Of a DNA stretch of 19,671 nucleotides, positions 6,693 to 14,244 are shown piece by piece (the first letter of the stretch is position 1; every line of letters starts with the position of its first letter). The stretch is from CALXVA01 sp964587175 (GTDB lineage: Bacteria > Bacillota > Clostridia > TANB77 > CAG-508). The notes beneath the pieces were generated by a model, which saw only the letters and a program-made list of their open reading frames with translations, was not told where the DNA came from and made no database searches. The position numbers and the translations under genes were made by a program. Where the stretch lies: the NCBI GenBank assembly GCA_964587175.1, contig CAZPKK010000025.1, positions 1 through 19,671 of the forward strand. The letters run 5' to 3'.

Positions 6693-6721
6693 TTGAAATT
6701 GCTTATGATACATGATATAAT
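6693..6721 (+). promoter_or_regulatory. Promoter of rpsB
   Basis: -35 TTGAAA (6693-6698), a 17-bp spacer and -10 TATAAT (6716-6721). The predicted transcript start is near 6728, giving a leader of about 110 nt. The A/T-tract repeats just upstream could act as an UP element. Confidence 0.82.
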
Positions 6722-6727
6722 TATATA

Positions 6728-6840
6728 CGTTAAAAACACACACAAGCTAATTTAAAGAGTAGTGCTTGTTCTTATTAAAGACAAGTCTTTTTAAATGTTT
6801 GAAGCTTAGTGGAGGTAAAACAAAAAAAGGAGGAATAAAA
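6728..6840 (+). promoter_or_regulatory. rpsB leader with competing hairpins
   Basis: GCTTGT at 6764-6769 can pair with ACAAGC at 6742-6747, or through CTTGT with ACAAG at 6781-6785. The latter also belongs to a tight AAAG/CTTT hairpin followed by TTTTT (6788-6792). Mutually exclusive pairings before a ribosomal protein gene suggest attenuation or feedback by S2. I do not recognise a named family. Confidence 0.35.
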
Positions 6841-7659
6841 ATGGCAGTAGTTGCAATGAAACAATTACTAGAAGCAGGTGTTCACTTTGGACATCAAACA
6901 AGAAGATGGGATCCAAAAATGGCTGAATACATATTTCAGGCTAGAAATGGAATTCACATTATTGACTTACAAAAGACATCTAAAAAATTGGATGAAGCGT
7001 ATAGCTTCCTAAAAGAGCAAGCAGAAGAGGGTAAAACAGTACTTTTTGTAGGAACTAAAAAGCAAGCACAAGAATGTGTTAAAGAAGCAGCAGAAAAGTG
7101 CGGTATGTACTATGTTAATCAAAGATGGTTAGGAGGAACTCTAACTAATTTTACTACAATCAGAAAGAGAGTTGACAGATTAGAAGAATTAGAAAAAATG
7201 CAAGAAGATGGAACATTTGATGTTTTACCTAAAAAAGAGGTTATTCTTTTAAAGAAAGAAATGGAAAAACTTGAAAAAAATCTTGGTGGAATTAAAGAAA
7301 TGAAAGAACTTCCAGGAGTAATGTTTATAGTCGATCCTAAAAAAGAAAGAATTGGAATACTAGAGGCTAGAAAATTAGGAATACCAGTTATAGGATTAGT
7401 AGATACAAACTGTAATCCAGAAGATGTAGATTATGCTATACCAGGTAATGATGATGCAATAAGAGCTGTTGCTTTAATTGCAGATTGCATGGCAAATGCA
7501 GTTATAGAAGGTAGACAGGGTGAATCTATGGAAGCAGTAGAAAAAGAAATGACAGAAGAAACCGAAGATATAGAACCAGAAAGTATTGAAGAAGTAGTTG
7601 ATTCAGAAGGAGAAGCTACAGAGGAACTTGAAGAAAATACTGAAAAAGTAGAAGAATAA
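6841..7659 (+). CDS. rpsB: Ribosomal protein S2 with acidic C-terminal tail
   Basis: Small-subunit protein S2 binds the head-body junction of the 30S subunit and is needed for S1 or mRNA docking in many bacteria. The ATG at 6841 follows AAGGAGG (6827-6833) and gives MAVVAMKQLLEAGVHFGHQ, the classic S2 start. The frame extends farther upstream but without a signal. Conserved segments are GVHFGHQTRRWDPKM, NQRWLGGTLTNF and the region LGIPVIGLVDTNCNPEDVDY. The protein is 272 residues; the usual domain ends near residue 230 (EGRQG). The remaining roughly 40 residues are highly acidic (EETEDIEPESIEEVVDSEGE) and probably disordered. It is paired with tsf, as in most bacteria. Confidence 0.97.
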   Translation: MAVVAMKQLLEAGVHFGHQTRRWDPKMAEYIFQARNGIHIIDLQKTSKKLDEAYSFLKEQAEEGKTVLFVGTKKQAQECVKEAAEKCGMYYVNQRWLGGTLTNFTTIRKRVDRLEELEKMQEDGTFDVLPKKEVILLKKEMEKLEKNLGGIKEMKELPGVMFIVDPKKERIGILEARKLGIPVIGLVDTNCNPEDVDYAIPGNDDAIRAVALIADCMANAVIEGRQGESMEAVEKEMTEETEDIEPESIEEVVDSEGEATEELEENTEKVEE

Positions 7660-7678
7660 TTATAGAAAATATTAGGTT

Positions 7679-7715
7679 AAAAGGAGGAGAGCCTTTATCT
7701 GCTCTATCTCCTTTT
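7679..7715 (+). terminator. Terminator-like hairpin between rpsB and tsf
   Basis: AAAAGGAG (7679-7686) pairs with CTCCTTTT (7708-7715), and after a small bulge AGAGC (7688-7692) pairs with GCTCT (7701-7705). The T run is short and lies within the stem. Partial termination or 3'-end stabilisation of the rpsB mRNA is more likely than a full stop, since I see no clear promoter for tsf downstream. Confidence 0.5.
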
Positions 7716-7838
7716 ATTGTATAGAAAAAATCGAAAATTTTTACTATGCAATAAGGCTGAAGTTTCCTTGAGCCGTGTATATTTGCAAGATCAATTTTCT
7801 TATAGTACTAAAAATTAATATAAAGGAGGATAATTTAA
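7716..7838 (+). promoter_or_regulatory. Structured tsf leader (candidate)
   Basis: TGCAA (7747-7751) pairs with TTGCA (7783-7787). Inside it GGCT (7755-7758) pairs with AGCC (7771-7774), and an alternative AAGG/CCTT (7753-7756 with 7766-7769) competes. It ends with an AAAGGAGG ribosome-binding site just before the ATG of tsf. No named family is recognised. Confidence 0.35.
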
Positions 7839-8720
7839 ATGATTACAGCAAGCCAAGTTAAAGAATTAAGAGAAAAAACAGGTGCAGGAATGATGGACTG
7901 CAAAAAAGTTTTAACAGAAACTAATGGAGATGAAGAAAAAGCAATCGAACTTTTACGTGAAAGAGGAATTGCAAAAGCTGCAAAAAAATCAGATAGAATA
8001 GCAGCAGAAGGATTAGTTGAAACATATATTTCAGAGGATGGAAAAGTAGGAGTAGTTGTAGAAGTAAATGCAGAAACTGATTTCGTTGCAAAAAATGAAG
8101 AGTTTAGAAATTTTGTTACAGATGTTGCAAAACAAATAGCAAAGGAAAATCCTAAAGACGTAGAAGCTCTATTAGGACAAAAATCAATAGCAGACCTAGA
8201 TAAAACTGTACAAGAAGTCTTAACAGATAAAATAGCTACAATAGGTGAAAATATGTCAATAAGAAGATTTGAAAGATTTGAGACTAACAATCTATTAGAA
8301 AGCTACATTCATGGAGATGGAAAAATTGCAGTTTTAGTTGAAATAGAAAATGGTACACATGAACTTGCAAAAGATATTTGTATGCAAATAGCTGCTGCAA
8401 GACCAGAATATTTAGACAAAGAATCAGTTCCACAAGCTAGAATTGAAAAAGAAATGGAAATCTTAAAAGCTCAAGCTATGAATGAAGGAAAACCAGAAGC
8501 TATAGCAGAAAAAATAGTTCAAGGTAGACTTGGAAAGTTTTATAGTGAAATTTGTTTAGTAGAGCAAGAATTTGTAAAAGATCCAGATATTAAAGTAGGA
8601 AAGTTAGTATCTGATAAAGGAGCAAAGATTATAAAATTTGCCAGATTTGAAAAAGGTGAGGGACTAGAAAAAAGACAAGAAAACTTTGCAGAAGAAGTTG
8701 CAAAACAAATTAAAGGATAA
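7839..8720 (+). CDS. tsf: Elongation factor Ts
   Basis: EF-Ts is the nucleotide exchange factor that recycles EF-Tu from GDP to GTP form. The 293 residues are normal. The N-terminal UBA-like domain holds VKELREKTGAGMMDCKKVL (about 7-25). The core signature TDFVAKNEEFRNF is at about 80-92, the two halves of the core domain follow, and the coiled-coil/C-terminal region ends FAEEVAKQIKG. AAAGGAGG lies about 10 nt before the ATG at 7839. It is downstream of rpsB, probably on the same transcript through a leaky hairpin. A strong terminator follows, so pyrH and frr, common next genes, are not part of this unit. Confidence 0.97.
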   Translation: MITASQVKELREKTGAGMMDCKKVLTETNGDEEKAIELLRERGIAKAAKKSDRIAAEGLVETYISEDGKVGVVVEVNAETDFVAKNEEFRNFVTDVAKQIAKENPKDVEALLGQKSIADLDKTVQEVLTDKIATIGENMSIRRFERFETNNLLESYIHGDGKIAVLVEIENGTHELAKDICMQIAAARPEYLDKESVPQARIEKEMEILKAQAMNEGKPEAIAEKIVQGRLGKFYSEICLVEQEFVKDPDIKVGKLVSDKGAKIIKFARFEKGEGLEKRQENFAEEVAKQIKG

Positions 8721-8777
8721 TTTTATTTTACTATAAAAATAAATATGATTATTTCATAAATATAATAAATTCAAAAA

Positions 8778-8803
8778 AGGGCTTTATTTAAAAGCTCTTT
8801 TTT
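8778..8803 (+). terminator. Terminator of tsf
   Basis: The stem AGGGCTTT (8778-8785) pairs with AAAGCTCT (8791-8798), with one G-U pair. The T run 8798-8803 follows. Confidence 0.85.
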
Positions 8804-8811
8804 GGTATAAT
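8803..8811 (+). promoter_or_regulatory. Extended -10 promoter for the endonuclease-fold gene
   Basis: TGGTATAAT (8803-8811) is an extended -10 element with no good -35. It directly abuts the tsf terminator T run. The ATG of the next gene is 50 bp downstream. Confidence 0.6.
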
Positions 8812-8860
8812 ATGTTCACTAGTAAAACTAAAAAATATTTGTTTTTATGGAGATGATAAT

Positions 8861-9598
8861 ATGCTAATAAAAATAATCACATTTAATATAGCACACGGGA
8901 AAGGTGTAGATGGAATTATAGATATAGATAGGCAAGCAGAACTGATAAACTCATATAAACCTGATATAGTTTTCCTTCAGGAAATTGATATGTATACTAA
9001 AAGAGCAGGAAAAATAAATCAAATACGAGAATTTAGTAAAAAAGTATATTTACAATATTGTTCAATGGAAAGTAATATTACACTAGAAGATGGATATTAT
9101 GGAGATGGAATAATAAGCAGGTTCCCAATTTCATTTTCAGTAAATTATTTAATGCCACTTACAGACTTAAATCACGAACAAAGAGGAATACTTTGTAACA
9201 GGATTGCACTTGGAACAACTAAAATAAACTTGTTTTCAGTACATTTATCAACCTATGAAGAAGAAAGAATATTAGCATGTAAAGAGATAAATAGAATTAT
9301 AGGAAAGATAGATAAAGATGAAATAATAATATTAGGTGGAGATTTTAATGTTGGAGTGACGAGATTAGGTAAAGGAAGATATACAATAGAGCAAAAGGAA
9401 GAATTTGAAGAATATAATATATTAGAAACAATGCTAACACGTATTCCGAATACAGATGATACATGGTTTTCAAAATTAGGACAAGGCTGTATAGATACGA
9501 TGTTTTACTCTAAAAATACTCAACTATTAACATATAAAACAATAGATGTTAAAAATAGATCTGATCATAATGCTATTTATGCAGAATTTAACATATAA
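8861..9598 (+). CDS. Endonuclease/exonuclease/phosphatase-fold protein
   Basis: A 245-residue metal-dependent hydrolase of the DNase I-like superfamily. Active-site motifs are present in order: TFNIAHG (Asn9), LQEID (Glu41), SVHLS (His128), GGDFNV (Asp161, Asn163) and SDHNAIY (Asp235, His236). The set is complete, so the enzyme should be active. The substrate cannot be read from sequence: family members cleave DNA, sphingomyelin, inositol phosphates or other phosphodiesters. There is no signal peptide, so it is probably cytoplasmic. A GGAGATGAT site precedes the ATG. The glycosyltransferase-like membrane gene begins 40 bp later, likely in the same transcript, which hints at a lipid or envelope phosphodiester, but this is inference. 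Confidence 0.88.
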   Translation: MLIKIITFNIAHGKGVDGIIDIDRQAELINSYKPDIVFLQEIDMYTKRAGKINQIREFSKKVYLQYCSMESNITLEDGYYGDGIISRFPISFSVNYLMPLTDLNHEQRGILCNRIALGTTKINLFSVHLSTYEEERILACKEINRIIGKIDKDEIIILGGDFNVGVTRLGKGRYTIEQKEEFEEYNILETMLTRIPNTDDTWFSKLGQGCIDTMFYSKNTQLLTYKTIDVKNRSDHNAIYAEFNI

Positions 9599-9638
9599 CA
9601 TACTAAAATAATGATAGAGAAAGGAAAATAAGTAAATA

Positions 9639-11321
9639 ATGGATAAGAAAACAAAAATGAAATTTAATGTATTAGCGATATTTATTATTATTATTTTTTG
9701 CTTTGCATTAACACCAAGAACATTACAAAATGATACATATTATACAATAGCAATAGGGGAATATATAATGGAAAACGGAATAGACATGCAAGATCCGTTT
9801 TCGTGGCATGAAGATTTACCATATACATATCCTCATTGGTTATATGATGTAGGAACTTATTTAGTATATGAATTAGGAGAAAATGTTGGAATAGGCGGAT
9901 TTACAGCAATCTATATAGCTACAGTAATTTTAGCAATAATATTAGGATTTGTTGTTTATTATGCGTTAAATAAGATATGTAAGAATCAATTGGTATCATT
10001 TTTCATTACTCTAGGAGTAATGTATTTGTTAGGAGATTTTATTACTGCAAGAGCTCAACTCGTTACATATATATTATTTGCACTAACTATCTTATTTATA
10101 GAAAATTTTATAGAAACCAAAAAAAAGAGATATGCAGTAGGATTAATAATTATTCCAATAATCATAGCTAATGTACATTTGGCTGTATGGCCATTCTATT
10201 TTGTGTTATATTTACCATATATTTTCGAATATATATTAGCAGTAATTGCAGATTCTAACTTAGTATATAGAATAGAAATTAAATGGAGTAAACATAAAAT
10301 AAAAAAATTAACTCTAAAGCATAAAAATCAAGAGAAAATAGATAAATTAACAGAAAAAATTGAAAAATTACAAAATCAAAAAGAAAGAGCTATTATAAAT
10401 AGTAGAGAAAGAAGAAGTAAACCATATAGAATTATCTTTAAGAAAGAAAATAATGTAAAATATATTATTATAATTATGATAATATGTATTTTTACAGGAC
10501 TTTTAACACCACTTGGAGATACTCCTTACACCTATCTTCCAAAAACCATGCAAGGGAATACAATGGATAATATAAGTGAACATTTACCTTTGACACTTAT
10601 TAATGATTTGAGTACCTTAACAGTTTTAGTATTATTTTTGTTAATATTGATTTTTACGGATACGAAAATCAAACTTAGAGATTTGTTTATGCTTGCCGGA
10701 TTGATATTATTAGCTTTTATGTCTAGAAGACAGGTTTCCATGTTTGTACTAATAGGAGGATTTATTTTTGCTAAGCTGCTAGTTTCTTTAATAGATAAGT
10801 ATGATAAAAGTGGAACAGAGAAAGTAATTAAAGCAATGACCTCTATTTTGGGGAAAATTATAACTATTTTGCTAGGCATATTAGTAAGTTTTGTTTTGTA
10901 TAAAGGGAAAATAGGAAATCCAATAGTAGATGAAAGCACATATCCAGTGGAAGCTTGTGATTATATATTAGAAAATATAGACATAGAAAACATGAGAATA
11001 TTTAATGAATATAATTATGGAAGTTATCTTTTATATAGGGGGATACCTGTATTTATAGATTCAAGAGCAGATTTATATACTCCTGAATTTAATGGAACTA
11101 AAAATGAAGATGGAGAGTATGTAGGAAGAGATATATTCTCAGATTATATAAACATATCAAGTATTTCTACATACTATGAAAATAAATTTGATGAATATGG
11201 CATCACGCACGTACTTATACGTAAAAACTCAAAGTTAAATATGTTTTTATCAAGAGATGATAATTATGAATTGTTATATTCAGATAGTAATTTTGTGCTC
11301 TATGAAAGAGAAGTGTATTAG
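9639..11321 (+). CDS. Polytopic membrane protein, GT-C glycosyltransferase-like
   Basis: A 560-residue integral membrane protein. The N-terminal helix (about 9-26) is followed by an extracytoplasmic loop with NDTYYTIAIGEYI and DPFSWHEDLPYTYPHWLYD. This is the acidic-loop pattern of GT-C-type enzymes that use lipid-linked sugars. Hydrophobic segments lie near 87-110, 117-134, 139-158, 165-204, 273-291, 326-341, 350-387 and 402-421. A Lys/Glu-rich coiled-coil of about 45 residues (215-262) is inserted on one side of the membrane. The soluble C-terminal domain contains IFNEYNYGSYLLYRGIPVFIDSRADLY split across about 454-480, also seen in this family. It may transfer a sugar to an envelope polymer or protein; acceptor and donor are unknown. 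It probably shares a transcript with the gene before it. Confidence 0.75.
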   Translation: MDKKTKMKFNVLAIFIIIIFCFALTPRTLQNDTYYTIAIGEYIMENGIDMQDPFSWHEDLPYTYPHWLYDVGTYLVYELGENVGIGGFTAIYIATVILAIILGFVVYYALNKICKNQLVSFFITLGVMYLLGDFITARAQLVTYILFALTILFIENFIETKKKRYAVGLIIIPIIIANVHLAVWPFYFVLYLPYIFEYILAVIADSNLVYRIEIKWSKHKIKKLTLKHKNQEKIDKLTEKIEKLQNQKERAIINSRERRSKPYRIIFKKENNVKYIIIIMIICIFTGLLTPLGDTPYTYLPKTMQGNTMDNISEHLPLTLINDLSTLTVLVLFLLILIFTDTKIKLRDLFMLAGLILLAFMSRRQVSMFVLIGGFIFAKLLVSLIDKYDKSGTEKVIKAMTSILGKIITILLGILVSFVLYKGKIGNPIVDESTYPVEACDYILENIDIENMRIFNEYNYGSYLLYRGIPVFIDSRADLYTPEFNGTKNEDGEYVGRDIFSDYINISSISTYYENKFDEYGITHVLIRKNSKLNMFLSRDDNYELLYSDSNFVLYEREVY

Positions 11322-11322
11322 T

Positions 11323-11401
11323 AATATTATGCCATTGGGATAGGCCCTTTGGCATAATATTGAAAGGAACCTATCCTTAAGTGGAAGTAAGGAGAATAAA
11401 T
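11323..11401 (+). promoter_or_regulatory. Candidate pseudoknot/ribosome-binding-site switch before rluD
   Basis: A 12-bp hairpin pairs 11323-11334 with 11350-11361. Its loop contains GGATAGG (11338-11344), complementary to CCTATCC (11370-11376) eight bases after the stem, the geometry of an H-type pseudoknot. TCCTTA (11374-11379) can instead pair with TAAGGA (11388-11393), which is the ribosome-binding site of rluD. The two pairings overlap at 11374-11376, so pseudoknot formation would free the site. The loop can also close with a GGG/CCC mini-stem (11337-11339 with 11345-11347). There is no T-tract. The ligand, if any, is unknown. Confidence 0.45.
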
Positions 11402-11402
11402 T

Positions 11403-12317
11403 GTGGAAAGAATTGTTGTAGATAGAGGAAATATGCGTTTAGATGCGTATATAGCTAAAAAGAAAACCGATATTTCTAGAAGTATGGTGCAAAAATTAAA
11501 TGATGAAGGAAATATTTTAGTAAATGGAAGCATAAAAAAAATTTCATATAAAGTTCAGAATGGTGATGAAATAGAAATTCAAATTCCTGAGGCTAAAGAT
11601 GTAGAAATAAAACCAGAAAAAATAGAAATAAAAATAATGTATGAAGACAATAGCATAATAGTAGTAAACAAGCCTAAAGGATTAGTGGTTCATCCTGCAA
11701 ATGGAAATCCAGATGGAACATTAGTAAATGCTATCATGGCTATATGTAAAGATAGCTTGTCGGGAATAGGTGGAGAAATTAGGCCTGGTATAGTACATAG
11801 GTTAGATAAAGATACTTCCGGATTGTTAATAATTGCGAAAAATGATAGAGCACATATTAATATGAGTAAACAAATTAAAGATAGACAAGTAAATAAAAAA
11901 TATATAGCACTAGTAAAAGGAAATATAAATGAAGATGAAGCTACAATTAATATGCCAATTGGAAGAAGCACAAAAGATAGAAAAAAAATGTCTGTAAGGA
12001 AAGATGGAAAAGAAGCAGTAACTCATTTTAAGGTTATAAAAAGATATAAGAAATATACTTTATTAGAAGTAAAAATAGATACAGGGCGAACACATCAGAT
12101 AAGAGTGCATATGGCAGAAATAGGACATCCTATAGTAGGAGATATGGTATATTCAAATGGAAAAAATGAATTTGGTGTAGAAGGACAAATGCTACATGCA
12201 AAAAGTTTAGATTTTAAACACCCAATTACAGGAGAATTAATGCATTTAGAGGCTGAATTACCAGAATATTTTAAAGAAGTTTTAGAAAAATTAGATGTGG
12301 AGCAAAGAAAGGAATAA
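11403..12317 (+). CDS. rluD: RluD-family 23S rRNA pseudouridine synthase
   Basis: It converts specific uridines of rRNA to pseudouridine. The 304 residues comprise an N-terminal S4-type RNA-binding domain (about 12-60, MRLDAYIAKKKTDISRSMVQ) and the RluA-type catalytic domain. The catalytic motif GIVHRLDKDTSGLLI places the active Asp at 135, and GRTHQIRVHMAEIGHPIVGD lies near 219-238. The start is GTG at 11403, with AAGGAG (11389-11394) 8 nt ahead. A switch-like hairpin region lies immediately upstream. The next gene begins 3 nt after the stop, so rluD and rluB form one operon. The usual neighbour lspA is absent. The exact target uridines are inferred from the family only. Confidence 0.93.
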   Translation: MERIVVDRGNMRLDAYIAKKKTDISRSMVQKLNDEGNILVNGSIKKISYKVQNGDEIEIQIPEAKDVEIKPEKIEIKIMYEDNSIIVVNKPKGLVVHPANGNPDGTLVNAIMAICKDSLSGIGGEIRPGIVHRLDKDTSGLLIIAKNDRAHINMSKQIKDRQVNKKYIALVKGNINEDEATINMPIGRSTKDRKKMSVRKDGKEAVTHFKVIKRYKKYTLLEVKIDTGRTHQIRVHMAEIGHPIVGDMVYSNGKNEFGVEGQMLHAKSLDFKHPITGELMHLEAELPEYFKEVLEKLDVEQRKE

Positions 12318-12320
12318 GAG

Positions 12321-13043
12321 TTGGAAGAAGTAAGATTACAAAAATTCTTAGCAAATCAAGGAATATGTTCTAGGAGAAAAGCAGAAGAACATATTGTAAA
12401 TGGCGATGTTAGAGTAAACGGAGAAATTGTAAAGGAATTAGGTAAAAAGATTAACCCTAAAAAAGATAAAATAACATTTAAAGGGAAAATAGTAAATGAC
12501 CAAGAAAATAAAGTGTACATATTACTTAATAAACCAATAGGATATGTAACAACAACTAAAGACCAATTCGAAAGAAATACTGTATTAGATTTGGTGGACG
12601 TAAAAGGAAGAATATTACCAGTTGGTAGATTAGATATGTATACATCTGGTGCATTAATACTTACAAATGATGGGGAATTTATATATAAAGTAACCCATCC
12701 TAAATATGAAATAAAGAAAACGTACAATGTTACAGTAAAGGGCATTGTTACTAAGGAAGAAATAAAGAAACTAGAAGATGGAGTAAAAATCGAAAATTAT
12801 ATTTCGGGGAAAGCAAAAGTAAAGATATTAAAAATAGATAAGGAAAAAGATATATCAAGAATAGAAATAACTATTCATGAGGGCAAAAATAGAGAAATAA
12901 GAAAGATGTGTGCAGCAATAGAAAAAAAAGTGCTAGCATTACATAGAAGCAAGATAGAGAACATAAATGTAAAAAACTTAAAATTAGGTGAGTGGAGATA
13001 TTTAACTACTAAAGAGATAGAAAGCTTAGTTGAACAAAAATGA
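12321..13043 (+). CDS. rluB: RluB/RsuA-family rRNA pseudouridine synthase
   Basis: A second pseudouridine synthase (240 residues) of the RsuA/RluB/RluE branch. An S4 domain covers about 4-50 (RLQKFLANQGICSRRKAEEH). The catalytic domain has VGRLDMYTSGALILTNDG with catalytic Asp105, and EGKNREIRKMCAA near 191-203. The start is TTG at 12321 with AAAGGA 8-9 nt before it; only 3 nt separate it from rluD, which supports translational coupling. RluB in Bacillus modifies helix 93-region uridine of 23S rRNA; the branch assignment is good, the exact site is not shown by sequence. In many Bacillota this gene follows scpB; here it follows rluD. Confidence 0.92.
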   Translation: MEEVRLQKFLANQGICSRRKAEEHIVNGDVRVNGEIVKELGKKINPKKDKITFKGKIVNDQENKVYILLNKPIGYVTTTKDQFERNTVLDLVDVKGRILPVGRLDMYTSGALILTNDGEFIYKVTHPKYEIKKTYNVTVKGIVTKEEIKKLEDGVKIENYISGKAKVKILKIDKEKDISRIEITIHEGKNREIRKMCAAIEKKVLALHRSKIENINVKNLKLGEWRYLTTKEIESLVEQK

Positions 13044-13085
13044 CAAGCATAAAATTCAGTACAAGACTAATAAATTAATTAATGC

Positions 13086-13131
13086 TTGTATAATCTAGGA
13101 AAATGTGGTAAAATATTTACGTACGTATAAT
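13086..13131 (+). promoter_or_regulatory. Promoter region of the replication-relaxation-like gene
   Basis: -35 TTGTAT (13086-13091), a 17-bp spacer and -10 TAAAAT (13109-13114). A second TATAAT (13126-13131) follows the self-complementary ACGTACGT at 13119-13126, a possible small operator. The -35 box also lies in the right arm of a loose ACAAGCAT/ATGCTTGT hairpin (13043-13050 with 13082-13089). Confidence 0.55.
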
Positions 13132-13194
13132 ATTTAAAAAGTGTAATACATTTTTAAATTAAACTATACCAAAAAGAGGAGAGATGATTTTTTT

Positions 13195-14130
13195 ATGGTA
13201 GAAGATAATGAAATAAAGGCTATAGTATCACCTTTTGCAGTAAGAGAAGGAGAAATAAAAACATTTGATGGTAAGGATGGATATGTTTCAATGAATCAGA
13301 TAATACACAAAATAAATATAGGACATATAAACGACTTACATTTTAAGATATTAGAATTGGTAAATGAATTTGAATTTATTACATCAAGACAACTATATCA
13401 AATGTTACAATGGAAAAATATAGAAATAGCATCTCAAGATAAACTTAATAATAAATTAGAGCAATTAATAAAATCTAAAATATTGACGAGATATTATTTT
13501 AAAGGAGAAGATGGTAAAGGAATTTATAGAATATATTGTCTAGAAAAAATGGGGAAATATTTACTTGATTCAAGAGGAATAGAATGTAAATGGCAACCAA
13601 CAGATAATACAAAGCCAGTAGCGATGATAAAAAAGAGATTGGCAGGCAATCAAACAATAATTGCTTATTTAAGAAAAGTAAAAGCATTTGAATCATATAA
13701 TGTAAAGCCTGCAATAAAAGCGAAACAAACAGGCAAAATGTTTAAAGTAACCGGTGGAAGTGTGAAACTAACTAAAAATAACAGATCTATTGAATTTTTA
13801 TTTGAAGTGATACGTAGAGAAGATGATTGGGAAAAGAAATTAGTTGACAAAATGAGATTATATAATGACTTTTATGATAATTTTGTACCAGGAGATTCAG
13901 GCTTTAGTTCTATGCCACAACTTATATTAATTTGCGAAGATGAAAATCATATGGCAGAAACCTTTAAAGAAATTGTAATGAATAAAGTAGAAATAAGCAA
14001 AATAAAATTGTATTTTTCAACAGATTTAAGACAAAATGAAGAAACACTGGATAAAACATTAGTTGAATTTAAACTAGAAGAAGGAAAATACAAGATGGAA
14101 AATGTGGAAGTAAAATTATTGGGAATATAA
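13195..14130 (+). CDS. Replication-relaxation-like winged-helix protein
   Basis: A 311-residue protein whose central part resembles the replication-relaxation family found on plasmids and conjugative elements. A winged-helix segment covers about 42-125 (HFKILELVNEFEFITSRQLYQ, then LEQLIKSKILTRYYF). A second domain of about 190 residues carries GGSVKLTKNNRSIEFLFEVIRRED and LVDKMRLYNDFY, a pattern like the nuclease-fold part of that family, though I cannot verify catalytic residues. Assignment is by pattern memory. The ATG at 13195 lies 15 nt after GAGGAG (13175-13180), an unusually long gap. An out-of-frame ATG (13184) and a run of seven T lie between. The gene is convergent with the VirD4-like ATPase and has its own promoter. 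No relaxase or plasmid replication gene is nearby. Confidence 0.65.
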   Translation: MVEDNEIKAIVSPFAVREGEIKTFDGKDGYVSMNQIIHKINIGHINDLHFKILELVNEFEFITSRQLYQMLQWKNIEIASQDKLNNKLEQLIKSKILTRYYFKGEDGKGIYRIYCLEKMGKYLLDSRGIECKWQPTDNTKPVAMIKKRLAGNQTIIAYLRKVKAFESYNVKPAIKAKQTGKMFKVTGGSVKLTKNNRSIEFLFEVIRREDDWEKKLVDKMRLYNDFYDNFVPGDSGFSSMPQLILICEDENHMAETFKEIVMNKVEISKIKLYFSTDLRQNEETLDKTLVEFKLEEGKYKMENVEVKLLGI

Positions 14131-14151
14131 ATAGTAAGGGGTAATATAAAA

Positions 14152-14241
14152 ATGAAATCAAAACTCTATAAAAAGTTTTCGTTTGATCTTAGTCTTCAAA
14201 TAACAACAGGAGAATATATTGTTTTAAATGAGTTTACATGA
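14152..14241 (+). CDS. Possible small protein (29 aa), unknown function
   Basis: A short ORF starts 21 nt after the replication-relaxation-like gene, with an AAGGGG site (14136-14141) 10 nt before the ATG. It ends just before the shared terminator hairpin. The peptide begins MKSKLYKKFSFDLSLQ and is basic at its N-terminus, with no membrane segment. No family is recognised. The site and the position inside the transcript support translation; a chance ORF cannot be excluded. Confidence 0.35.
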   Translation: MKSKLYKKFSFDLSLQITTGEYIVLNEFT

Positions 14242-14244
14242 GAT

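Noticed and set aside
6766..6840. N-terminal extension of S2
   Set aside because: The extra 25 codons lie in the leader hairpins; AAGGAGG points to ATG 6841, and the protein then starts like other S2s.
7835..8290. Long open frame antisense to tsf (and similar ones antisense to pdp, rluD, the GT-C-like gene)
   Set aside because: Mirror frames of well-supported genes, with no ribosome-binding sites or domain patterns.
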